Shown here piece by piece: positions 16,476 through 24,611 of a stretch of DNA of 64,000 bases (position 1 is its first letter; every line of letters starts with the position of its first letter). The position numbers were made by a program, and so were the translations under genes. Where the stretch lies: the NCBI GenBank assembly GCA_041390305.1, contig JAWKQE010000003.1, forward strand, positions 124,001-188,000, written 5' to 3'. The notes beneath the pieces are model-generated. The model was not told where the DNA came from. It searched no databases and saw only the letters and a list, made by a program, of their open reading frames with translations. The stretch comes from JACKCR01 sp041390305. Lineage in GTDB: Bacteria > Eisenbacteria > RBG-16-71-46 > CAIMUX01.

Positions 16476-17747
16476 ATGAGGCGGGGGTTTCCTCTGATTG
16501 CGGACGACAGGCCCGAGTCCAGACTCGTCCGGGGCGCGCTCGTCGTGTCCGGGGTGTTCGCGATCGCGCTCGTCGGGATACCGCTCGTTGGGGCCGCGTT
16601 CCTCGGGAGTCCTTCCTTCTCGAGTGTCGGGGCGCGGTCTCTCGGGAGCGCCGTTCTCGATGCCGCGTTCGTCGACGCGATGTCCTTCGGTGCCGGTGTT
16701 GCCTTCGCCCAGGACGGGGCCGACGAAGAGGTCAAGTCGTTCGATGCCGACCTCGGCGTCGCCTACATCGACGTCTCGTCGTATCCGCCCGAGCAGCAGG
16801 CGCTCTATCCGGTCTTCGCGCAGAAGTGCAGCAAGTGCCATACGCTCGCCCGTCCGATCAACTCCTCGATGACGGGCGATGAGTGGTACGGCTACGTCAA
16901 TCGGATGAGTCGGAAGCCGGGCTCCGGGATCAGTCCCAAGGTGGCCGAGGACATCTTCGCGTTCCTCTCCTACGACTCCCAGGTTCGGGCCCGGAGTGCG
17001 AGTGCAGTCGATCCGGCGCTCGTCCCGGTGCTCGCGGTGAGCAAAGAGTTGGGTGGTGTGCAGCGGATCGCGGCTGCCACGCGAAACGTGGACCCCGAGT
17101 CCGCGGAGCTCCGCATCCGCGTGGACGGGGATCGTCGGCTCGACGTGAAGAAGCTCTTCCAGGCGGACGACGGCCAGAAGATCGCCCGTTGGACGCAGCG
17201 GGAACCGAACAAGGCAGAGCTCCAAGTCGTTCCGGTGGACAATCTCGGCGGATCCGCCCCCAAGGCAACGGCGGGAGCGGGTGGAGCGGTGGCCGATGCC
17301 GCCGCCGAAGCGACCGGCAACGAAACGGATCCCGAGGAGAAGGTGGAACTGCTGCTCGACTGGCTCGACGAGTCGCTCGAGAAGAGCTCCTGGCCCGGAG
17401 ACCAGGATGCGGCGACGGCGATCGCGGCGGGGAAGGGGGACGCGACCGAGTTCACGCGCGTCTTCTGCGCGATGGCTGCGGCCGCGGGGATCCCGGCCCG
17501 GAGTCGGGTCGGACTCGTCGCCCAGCGTACGTCGTTCCACTTCCACCCCTGGGCCGAGGTCTGGTTGGACGGTTGGGTTCCGGTCGATCCGTACTTCGGA
17601 CAGTTCCCCGCGGACGTGACCCATCTCCGTCTCGTCGTCGATGGGGATGACGAACTCAGCAAGTGGGACGCGGGTCGCTATCCCGGCCTCGATCGACTCC
17701 GTCTCGCCGTCGAGATCGACGAAGAAGAGGATGAGGCACCGAAATGA
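16476..17747 (+). CDS. Cytochrome c fused to a transglutaminase-fold domain lacking the catalytic Cys
   Basis: A 423-residue protein. There is an N-terminal hydrophobic anchor or signal (about 20-45) and a second weak one ending AFAQD (about 79). A monohaem cytochrome c domain follows, with CSKCH at 118-122 and a possible Met ligand in NRMSRKPG. The C-terminal half is a transglutaminase-like domain: KGDATEFTRVFCAMAAAAGIPARSRVGL, HPWAEVWLDG and WVPVDP. The position of the nucleophilic Cys (normally GDC) is Ala 323, while the His (357) and Asp (371) remain, so peptide-bond chemistry is unlikely. A strong ribosome site CAGGGGAGG precedes the ATG. The stop overlaps the next start. The role is unknown; a scaffold or electron-shuttle function is possible. 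Confidence 0.8.
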   Translation: MRRGFPLIADDRPESRLVRGALVVSGVFAIALVGIPLVGAAFLGSPSFSSVGARSLGSAVLDAAFVDAMSFGAGVAFAQDGADEEVKSFDADLGVAYIDVSSYPPEQQALYPVFAQKCSKCHTLARPINSSMTGDEWYGYVNRMSRKPGSGISPKVAEDIFAFLSYDSQVRARSASAVDPALVPVLAVSKELGGVQRIAAATRNVDPESAELRIRVDGDRRLDVKKLFQADDGQKIARWTQREPNKAELQVVPVDNLGGSAPKATAGAGGAVADAAAEATGNETDPEEKVELLLDWLDESLEKSSWPGDQDAATAIAAGKGDATEFTRVFCAMAAAAGIPARSRVGLVAQRTSFHFHPWAEVWLDGWVPVDPYFGQFPADVTHLRLVVDGDDELSKWDAGRYPGLDRLRLAVEIDEEEDEAPK

Positions 17748-19585
17748 CCCCGGAAGCGGGCAGAACGCGGGCCATGGGGAGTCCGGCCGTTCCGGACCTC
17801 TCTCCGCCCTGCCGTGCCGCCTGTCCGCTCGACAAAGACGTCCCCGGATTCCTCCGCGCCATCGCTTCCAAGGACACCGTCCGTGCGTGGCGGATCGCGC
17901 TCCGCGACAATCTGTTTCCCGGCGTGCTCGGCTGGATCTGTCCGCGCCCGTGTGAGTCGGTCTGTCGGCGCAGCCAGATGGAGGCGCCCGTCGCGATCTG
18001 CTCGCTCAAGAAGTGGGTGGGGAGCGAGGAAGGGAACGGCAAGCACAAGCCACCGAGGTTCATTCCCGACGGTCCCAAGGTCGCGATCATCGGCGCCGGT
18101 CCGGCCGGACTCGCGGCCGCGCACGACCTCACCGTGCTCGGTGCGGACGTGACCCTGTACGACGAACGCGAGCAGGCCGGCGGGCTCCTCACGTCGTGCA
18201 TTCCCGACTTCCGCCTTCCGAGGGACGTGGCCGAGAGCGACGTCGACCGGATCCTCTCGATGGGGCTGACGTTCCGTCCCGGAGTCCGGTTCGGCGGGTT
18301 GGACGATGCGCGCGCTCTTCTCGACGAAGGGTTCGCCGCGGTCGTCCTCGCCATCGGAGGTGGCGTGGATCTCGTCCCTCCGTTCTTCGGATGGCACGAG
18401 TCGCCGCAGCTCGTGACCGCGATCGATTTCCTCTCCCGTCCGGCGGACGGAAGGGCGCTCGGACACACGCTGGTGGTCGGGGGAGGGAACGCCGCGCTCG
18501 ACGTCGCCCGCGCCGCGACGCGCCGGGGCGCCACGGACGTCGAGATCGTCTACCGGAGGCGCGGCTCTGACATGCGCGCGCTGCCGCGGGAGATCGACGA
18601 GGCCCGCGAAGAGGGGATCCGGTTCCGGTTCACGACCGTCGTCGACGAGATCGTCGCCGAGAACGGCACGGTCGTCGGTGTCCGCATCGCGCGTACCGAC
18701 TCGAGCGAAACGGGGTTCCTGCCCGCCGACACCATCGTCTCTGCGATCGGTCAGAGTTCGAGTTTCACTTGGGACGCGTCTCCTGTCCCGACCGAATCGT
18801 CGCGCGACTCGGCGGCCGCGACTGCGTCCGGATCGGCGTCCGACGCTCCGGGGACCGACCCGGCGGCCGACGTCACGGCGGGCGGGCCTGCGCACGTCCC
18901 GGGCGCCGACCGACGTGAACAGATGCTCTCGATGCGAGCGTCGGAGAGCGAGACCTGCCTCTTCGTCTGCGGCGACTTCGAAACCGGGCCATCGACCGTG
19001 GCCGATGCGATCGCGTCCGGGCGGAGAGCCGCGGCACGGGTCACGGCTGTGCTCGAAGCGAGCGGTGTCTGGGAGAGCCCGGAGGAGAGGCTGACGCGGC
19101 TCCTGGGTGACCCGCTCTTCGATCCGTGGACGGGGCGGTCCGTGGATGCGCGCGCGGCGGCCGCGAGTTCGCGTGCAGCGGCCGCGAGTTCGCGTGCAGC
19201 GGCGGTCGGTTCGCATACCGAGGACGTTCACGCCGTCGCCGGTTCGCAAGTACGACGCGACTATGCGACGTGGGTCGGCTCGTGTGGGGCAGACGCGCTC
19301 GCCGCCGCGTCGGAGTCCGCGAGTCTCTGTCTCAGCTGCGATCAGACGCTCCGCCTCCACGCGGATCGCTGTGTGCTCTGCGGCCAATGTGCCGCGCGTT
19401 GTCCCGAAGACAGCCTCAGGTGGATCCAGAACCCGAGAACCCGTGGCTTCACCCTCTCCGTCGACGATACGACCTGCATCCGGTGCGGGGAGTGTGTGGC
19501 GGCGTGTCCGGTGGGGGCCATTCATTGGACGAGATGGACGAGTCCGAATCGAAACGTGATCCAGCCGGAACCGATGCTGGTCTGA
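17744..19585 (+). CDS. GltD-like FAD/NAD(P) oxidoreductase fused to a 2[4Fe-4S] ferredoxin
   Basis: A 613-residue protein. Residues 1-90 are the GltD-type N-terminal Fe-S helical domain (CRAACPLDKDVPGF, ICPRPCESVCRR). FAD binding is by AIIGAGPAGLAAA, and the second Rossmann motif VVGGGNAALDVAR suits NAD(P)H. Residues about 345-375 are a Ser/Ala/Asp-rich insert where the active-site region is interrupted. The C-terminus holds two ferredoxin motifs, CVLCGQCAARCPED and CIRCGECVAACPVG. A 21-bp repeat encodes AAAASSR around residue 470. There is no signal peptide, so it is cytosolic. It starts on the stop of the preceding gene and overlaps the Rieske gene. It could pass electrons between NAD(P)H or ferredoxin and the membrane Rieske/cytochrome b module. 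Confidence 0.85.
   Translation: MTPEAGRTRAMGSPAVPDLSPPCRAACPLDKDVPGFLRAIASKDTVRAWRIALRDNLFPGVLGWICPRPCESVCRRSQMEAPVAICSLKKWVGSEEGNGKHKPPRFIPDGPKVAIIGAGPAGLAAAHDLTVLGADVTLYDEREQAGGLLTSCIPDFRLPRDVAESDVDRILSMGLTFRPGVRFGGLDDARALLDEGFAAVVLAIGGGVDLVPPFFGWHESPQLVTAIDFLSRPADGRALGHTLVVGGGNAALDVARAATRRGATDVEIVYRRRGSDMRALPREIDEAREEGIRFRFTTVVDEIVAENGTVVGVRIARTDSSETGFLPADTIVSAIGQSSSFTWDASPVPTESSRDSAAATASGSASDAPGTDPAADVTAGGPAHVPGADRREQMLSMRASESETCLFVCGDFETGPSTVADAIASGRRAAARVTAVLEASGVWESPEERLTRLLGDPLFDPWTGRSVDARAAAASSRAAAASSRAAAVGSHTEDVHAVAGSQVRRDYATWVGSCGADALAAASESASLCLSCDQTLRLHADRCVLCGQCAARCPEDSLRWIQNPRTRGFTLSVDDTTCIRCGECVAACPVGAIHWTRWTSPNRNVIQPEPMLV
19140..19210 (+). repeat. 21-bp in-frame repeat in the GltD-ferredoxin gene
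   Basis: GCGGCCGCGAGTTCGCGTGCA occurs twice in tandem and a third, diverged copy follows, encoding AAAASSRAAAASSRAAAVGS between the flavoprotein and ferredoxin domains. Copies one and two are identical. Confidence 0.75.
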
Positions 19586-20079
19586 ACCAGGGACCGAGGA
19601 CGGTACCGCTCGCGCGCCGCCAGTTCTTCGAGAAGCTGGGCTGGGTCGGTGTGGCCCTGCTCGCGATCTTCACCGTTCCGTCGACGCTTCGCTTCCTCAT
19701 GCCTCGGCGGGCTGGCGCGGGACGCACCGAGTTCGACGCAGGCCTGGTCCAGGACTACAGTGCCGCCACCGTCTCCACCCGATGGATCCGCCGTCACGGC
19801 TTGTGGGTCGTCCGCGATCACAGCGGACTCTTCGCGCTCCAGGCCGACTGCCCTCACCTCGGGTGCACGCCGCGGTGGGAGCCGCAGTCGTCGCGGTTTC
19901 GCTGTCCCTGCCACGGCAGCCTCTTCTCGCTCGAAGGAATCGCCCTGCGCGGGCCGGCCCGGGAGCCGCTCAAGCGCGTTGCCATCCGTCGTCAGGGGGA
20001 ACGGATCCTCATCGATCCGGCGGACTACGTGAGTTTGGAGGACGCGGAGTCCCGGGGCGGATATCACGTGATGATCTGA
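19534..20079 (+). CDS. Rieske 2Fe-2S protein
   Basis: A 181-residue protein with a Tat-type signal anchor (RRQFFEKLGWVGVALLAIF) and a Rieske domain. The two cluster motifs are CPHLGC and CPCHGS, separated by the usual 15-17 residues, and include the two His ligands. It would sit in the inner membrane with its cluster in the periplasm, oxidising quinol together with cytochrome b. The ATG at 19534 lies 52 bases inside the preceding gene; upstream in-frame sequence is not Rieske-like, which supports this start. The overlap implies translational coupling. Confidence 0.88.
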   Translation: MDESESKRDPAGTDAGLNQGPRTVPLARRQFFEKLGWVGVALLAIFTVPSTLRFLMPRRAGAGRTEFDAGLVQDYSAATVSTRWIRRHGLWVVRDHSGLFALQADCPHLGCTPRWEPQSSRFRCPCHGSLFSLEGIALRGPAREPLKRVAIRRQGERILIDPADYVSLEDAESRGGYHVMI

Positions 20080-20108
20080 TCCGGCCCTCGGCCTGGGAGA
20101 GTTGCGAC

Positions 20109-20867
20109 GTGCGTTCCAAGAGTCCACTGGCCTGGATGCGGCGGACCCGCCTCTGGACCTCGGTGTTCCGGACCGGGATTCCGCAGGACACGCGCGAGCA
20201 GCACGCGGTCGTTCTCTCGAACGTCTTCCTCCATCTCCATCCGACGCGTGTTCCGGCGGCATCGATCCGGTTCATCCGCACCTTCTGTCTCGGCGGCATC
20301 TCGCTCCTGCTCTTCTGCGTGCTCCTCGTCACCGGTGTGCTGCTCATGATCTACTACCGTCCCACGCCGGAGCTGGCCTACACCGACATCCAGGAGCTGG
20401 AAGCGGTGGTTCCCTTTGGGCAGCTGCTCCGGAACCTCCATCGCTGGTCGGGACACGCGATGGTGCTCGCGGTCATCGCCCACATGGCGCGCGTCTTCTA
20501 TGCGGGCGCGTACCGGCCGCCGCGTGAGTTCAATTGGGTCATCGGTGTGTTTCTGCTCGTGCTGACGCTCTTCCTAAGCTTCACCGGTTACCTGCTTCCC
20601 TGGGACCAGCTCGCGTACTGGGCCGTGACCGTCGGAACGAACATGGCCGCGTCCGCGCCGTTCCTCGGGCATCTGGGACCCTTCTCCGTCGTGGACGCGG
20701 GGGGAGATGCGCGCGCGATTCTTCTCGGTGGTGAGGTCGTCGGCGCGGACGCGCTCATCCGGTTCTACGTACTCCACTGTGTCGTGATTCCGGTCGTGAT
20801 GCCGCTGCTCATGGCCATCCACTTCTACCGCGTACGAAAGGACGGTGGCGTGCTCGCACGCTACTAG
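20109..20867 (+). CDS. Cytochrome b, N-terminal (b6-type) subunit
   Basis: A 252-residue membrane protein homologous to cytochrome b6. Four transmembrane segments are visible. The haem ligands are HRWSGHAMVLAVIAH (His-X13-His, helix B) and HCVVIPVVMPLLMAIH (His-X14-His, helix D), the latter spacing being that of b6f-type proteins. LLPWDQLAYWAVTVGTNM is the usual Qo-site segment. The GTG start has GGGAGAG upstream. It ends ten bases before the subunit IV-like gene, so cytochrome b is split as in b6f and menaquinol:cytochrome c reductases. Confidence 0.9.
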   Translation: MRSKSPLAWMRRTRLWTSVFRTGIPQDTREQHAVVLSNVFLHLHPTRVPAASIRFIRTFCLGGISLLLFCVLLVTGVLLMIYYRPTPELAYTDIQELEAVVPFGQLLRNLHRWSGHAMVLAVIAHMARVFYAGAYRPPREFNWVIGVFLLVLTLFLSFTGYLLPWDQLAYWAVTVGTNMAASAPFLGHLGPFSVVDAGGDARAILLGGEVVGADALIRFYVLHCVVIPVVMPLLMAIHFYRVRKDGGVLARY

Positions 20868-20876
20868 GTTCGGACC

Positions 20877-21674
20877 GTGAGTCGCGTCGGAGACAAAGGG
20901 AACCACGCCCAACGGCCCTCGCCGGAGGAGAGGCCGTGGCGGGAGCTGGGAGAGGTGCAGCCCGTCGGGTCGATGCCCGACCTTCCTGCGCTCGGTCCCA
21001 CCGTGCCCGTTTGGCCGAACCTCCTCTTCCGCGAACTGCTCGCGGTGCTCGCCTGCGTCCTCGTGCTCCTTGTGGTGAGCCTTCTCTTCGACGCGCCGCT
21101 CGAGTCCCCCGCCGATCCGATGACGACACCGAATCCGGCCAAGGCTCCCTGGTACTTCGTTGGTCTGCAGGAGCTCCTCGTCTACTTCGATCCGTGGATC
21201 GCGGGCGTTGCAATTCCTGCGATCATCGTCTTCGGGCTCGCCGCGATCCCGTATCTCGATCCCTCCCGGAAGGGCGAGGGCGTGTACTCGTTCCGGGAGC
21301 GTCCTGTCGCGGTCGGCATCTTCACGGCAGGCCTCGTCGGATGGTTCGTGCTCATCTTCGTCGGGCTCGTGTTTCGTGGTCCCGGGTGGACCTGGGTCTG
21401 GCCGTGGACCAAGGGAGTGATCCATCCGGCGACGGAGGCGAGTGGCTCCCTTCCCAACCTGGTCGGGGTTCCGCTCCTCCTCGCGTACTTCCTCGGCGGC
21501 GGCTACCTACTCCTTCGTTGGATTCGGGACTGGCCCGCGCTGGGAGCACCGGCGCGCGTCGTCTTCGTCTTTCTCGTGCTGGCGTTCGCCGGCGTCGTCC
21601 TCAAGATCGTTCTCCACCTCGCGCTCGGGCTCCGCTACTTCGTCAGTTTCCCGGGCGTGGGCTTCAGCGTGTGA
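20877..21674 (+). CDS. Cytochrome b, C-terminal (subunit IV-like) subunit
   Basis: A 265-residue protein equivalent to subunit IV of b6f. VPVWPNLLFRELLAVLACVLVLL gives the first membrane helix. TPNPAKAPWYFVGLQELLVYF contains the Qo-site motif, here APWY instead of PEWY, as known in menaquinol-type enzymes. Additional helices (AIIVFGLAAIPYL, GIFTAGLVGWFVLIFVGLVF, PLLLAYFLGGGYLL, ARVVFVFLVLAFAG) exceed the three of classical subunit IV. The GTG start is close behind the cytochrome b stop. It forms the quinol site together with the Rieske and b6-type subunits. Confidence 0.85.
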   Translation: MSRVGDKGNHAQRPSPEERPWRELGEVQPVGSMPDLPALGPTVPVWPNLLFRELLAVLACVLVLLVVSLLFDAPLESPADPMTTPNPAKAPWYFVGLQELLVYFDPWIAGVAIPAIIVFGLAAIPYLDPSRKGEGVYSFRERPVAVGIFTAGLVGWFVLIFVGLVFRGPGWTWVWPWTKGVIHPATEASGSLPNLVGVPLLLAYFLGGGYLLLRWIRDWPALGAPARVVFVFLVLAFAGVVLKIVLHLALGLRYFVSFPGVGFSV

Positions 21675-21683
21675 GGGGGTGAC

Positions 21684-23517
21684 GTGCGGCTCGCATTCTT
21701 CCTCCTCACGTGTGCGCTGCTCCTCGTCACCGTTTGGATGGCGTGGGACGAGACGCACCCGGAGTGGATGCGGTACCAGGCACAGCTCACGTCTGGAGCC
21801 GAGGCGTACTTTCTCGAGGAGATCGCTCTCGCCGAAAGGGACCTGGCGAGTCCGGAGACCGGGAGACGGATCGCGTCCATCGAGGCACGCCTGGCTGCCT
21901 TCGAGGCGGACACGACGTGGGTGCGGGCTCGCGCGGACCTCCGCGACCGTCGGCTCCCCGCGCTGCGCGACGAGGTCCGGAGACTTCGGACCGAGCTTCG
22001 GAGTGAGGAAGCGAGGATGACGGGTGCCGACGTATCCGCCGAGCATCGGGCGCGACTGGCGCTCCTCGAAGTGGCAGAGCTCGCGTTTGCGGAGGAGAGC
22101 GGGAAGTGGCCGCCGAACGAGTCGCGCCTCGAGCGATCGCGTGCGGTGAGGGACTCGCTGCTCCGGGCGCGTGACGAGGCACTCGCTCCGATCGACCGTC
22201 TCGTCCAGGCGATCGACAGTCTTCGCGTGCTCGAAGTGGATCTGTATGGCGAACTGACCGCGCTCGACGCGGAGCGCGTCCGACTCACGGGTGAACGGAC
22301 CGCACTTCGCGGGCGCCTCGAGGCGGCGGCGTCCGGCCTCGATCGGGTGCGTGCGTCCCGGCCGGCCGTGCGTGAGATCCTTTCGCCTGACGGCCGCACC
22401 GTTTCGCGTTGTCCGACCTGCCACGGCTCGCTGGGAGACGTCCCCTCCACCCATCCGACCCTCCCGAACGGCGCGGAGTTCGTCGACGTCGGATGCGTCG
22501 TCTGTCATCGGGGCAACGGACGAGCGCTCGACGTGAAGCGCGCGCACGCGGGGCTGATCGCCGGCGATGGCCGGAGTGGCGGGGATCGCTCCATCCGCGC
22601 GCGGATCGAAGCGCTCACCAGCACCGACGTGACGGTTCGTGCCCGCGCCATGGAGGAACTCCGCGAGATCACCGGGATCGACCCCGGGACGATCCCGGTC
22701 GAGACGGCGGACCCGGATCTGGCCGAGGCGTTGGCCTGGATCGAGTGGTGGAAGGTCGCGCAGCGCTACTTCGAAGGCGTCGATCCCGTGGTGACCGGCG
22801 GGACGCGGATCGCAGGCGGAGCGAACTCGTTCGCGCCCGCGGGCGTTGCGGCGGGCGGGAGCGTGGGGGCTGGGTGGTCCCGGCGGGATGGTGGGCTCCG
22901 GTGGCGGGGCCGGCGTGAGTGGGGCCGGACCGTCGCTCGGCGGGCCGAACCTCGTCGCGTCCGAGAGCGGTTTCGATCCGTTCACGCTCACGACGGCGGG
23001 TCGACGGCTCCGCTACGTGGGATCACGCGAGTGCATCGGCTGCCACCGGACGACTCATCGTGAACACACCGAGCGCTGGCTCGATACGAAGTTCCGGAGC
23101 GGGGAGCGACTGAAGGACGTGGTCGATCCACGCCCCTGCTATGCCTGTCATGCGACGGGATACGACTCTGACACCGGACGCTTCGCGGAAGGCGGTGTGA
23201 CATGCGAGGCGTGCCACGGCCCGGGTGAGGTCTACAGCCAACTGATGTTCGCCGGCGCCGAGCTGAACGGAAGGGGTGAGACGGGCAGAGGTCGCGAGCT
23301 GCTCGATGCATCGGCCCGGATGGCGCGCGAAGGGATCAGCGCGCGCCTCGTCGCGGGAGATGCCGGCCCCATGAACCTGTGTGTCGCGTGCCATCACCCA
23401 CGACGCCATGCCGAGGGCGGGCCGAGTCGGCTCGAGACGCAGGTGGGACTGCGCGGAGCCGACTCGTCTCAGGCGGAAGTCGGAAGTACGGGAGAGGATG
23501 GAGGAGGAGCGCAGTGA
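21684..23517 (+). CDS. Membrane-anchored hexahaem cytochrome c, interrupted by a frameshift
   Basis: The gene starts at GTG 21684 with an N-terminal membrane anchor (LAFFLLTCALLLVTVWMAW). About 200 residues of charged helical coiled coil follow, then haem motifs CPTCH (243-247) and CVVCH (271-275). The original frame then runs into a Gly-rich linker and stops at 23063. The sense continues in the +1 frame from about 22846 with GPGGMVGSGGGAGVSGAG and four more motifs: CIGCH, CYACH, CEACH and CVACH. One surplus base around 22862-22880, in a G-run, accounts for this. Either the assembly has an indel, or the gene is broken or recoded. It would accept electrons from the Rieske/cytochrome b module in the periplasm. 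Its stop overlaps the next start. Confidence 0.78.
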
Positions 23518-24611
23518 GGATCCATGACTCGGGACGGCTGCGAGGGAAGCCGGGCAGTGCAGGGGAGCGCGGCTTTGCGCGGTCGTGGTCGTTCGCGTGT
23601 ACTGTTGCGCTCGTTTGCGTAGCCGGCGTGATCTCCTGTTCGGGAGACGCGCGTGTGCCCGGCACTGGTGGCACGGGCGGTACCGGTTCCGGTGCGGGCT
23701 CGGGCGGCGGCGCGGGACTGCGCCCGGGAGCGTCGTCGGGCGCGCCCGACCAGAACGGCTTCGGCGCCGGAACGTCCGCAGCGATCGCGCCTCCCGCGAT
23801 TCCGGGGCAGAGCGACGAGTTCAAGTCGATGGAACTCCCGCCCGGACAGATCCTCCGCGTCACCCCGGTGGGCGGCGCGTACGAGAAGGAAGAGGCGCCG
23901 GTCTTCCGCAGCCTCTGTCTCCACTGTCACGCCGTCAGCCAGACGTCGTTCGCGGCGCAGTCGTGGACGGAGAGTGCGCACTCGCGTGTCGGCGTGACAT
24001 GCAGCGGGTGCCATGGTTCACATGAAGGTGTGTTCGTGACGAAGCCGGGTCCCGACCGTTGTGGAACGTGCCACGCGGTTCAGTACGAAGCCGCCACGAG
24101 CTCGGCACACGGTCCCGAACGCGCTCCGGGCATGGGGTGCGCACCTTGTCACGAGATCCACGCGACCGATCGACGTGCGGCGGCCCATGTAGAGACGTGC
24201 ACCGGCTGTCATCTCGACTCCGAGCACGTGCAGGGGTACGCGACGTCCCGGATGGGACTCGTCTTCCTCCGGGAAGGGTACGGGCCGGACGGAGATCTCC
24301 GGGCTCCTGACTGTGTCTACTGCCACATGCCTCCGGTCACGCCGACCGGCCCCGGCTTCGACTACCGGAACGACAAGGTGTCGCTCCACGATCCGTCCGC
24401 GACCGTGCGGAAGCAGGCCGACGATCCGAACGTCCTCGCGGCGGAAGCGATCGAGACGCTCGTTCCTCTCTGCGTGAAGTGCCACAGTGAGCGGAACGCG
24501 CGCTACCGGCTCGAGAACTCGGCGTCCCTCATCCGCACCTGGACTCCGGTCGGGATGACGGAGGACGTGCGAAGGCGACCCGTGCCCGCGGCGACAGGAG
24601 GGACGCGCTGA
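23514..24611 (+). CDS. Heptahaem cytochrome c lipoprotein
   Basis: A 365-residue protein from GTG 23514, with GAGGAGGAG ribosome site. The hydrophobic segment SFACTVALVCVAGVI ends in a lipobox-like Cys 42. A Gly-rich spacer follows (GTGGTGGTGSGAGSGGGAG). Seven CXXCH motifs are present: CLHCH 135, CSGCH 163, CGTCH 183, CAPCH 209, CTGCH 229, CVYCH 267 and CVKCH 320, with several distal His such as SAHS and SAHG that may be sixth ligands. The arrangement resembles NrfA/c554-like decahaem-type multihaem folds only loosely. It overlaps both neighbours and is probably an electron shuttle between the hexahaem protein and the MopB protein. Confidence 0.82.
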   Translation: MRIHDSGRLRGKPGSAGERGFARSWSFACTVALVCVAGVISCSGDARVPGTGGTGGTGSGAGSGGGAGLRPGASSGAPDQNGFGAGTSAAIAPPAIPGQSDEFKSMELPPGQILRVTPVGGAYEKEEAPVFRSLCLHCHAVSQTSFAAQSWTESAHSRVGVTCSGCHGSHEGVFVTKPGPDRCGTCHAVQYEAATSSAHGPERAPGMGCAPCHEIHATDRRAAAHVETCTGCHLDSEHVQGYATSRMGLVFLREGYGPDGDLRAPDCVYCHMPPVTPTGPGFDYRNDKVSLHDPSATVRKQADDPNVLAAEAIETLVPLCVKCHSERNARYRLENSASLIRTWTPVGMTEDVRRRPVPAATGGTR

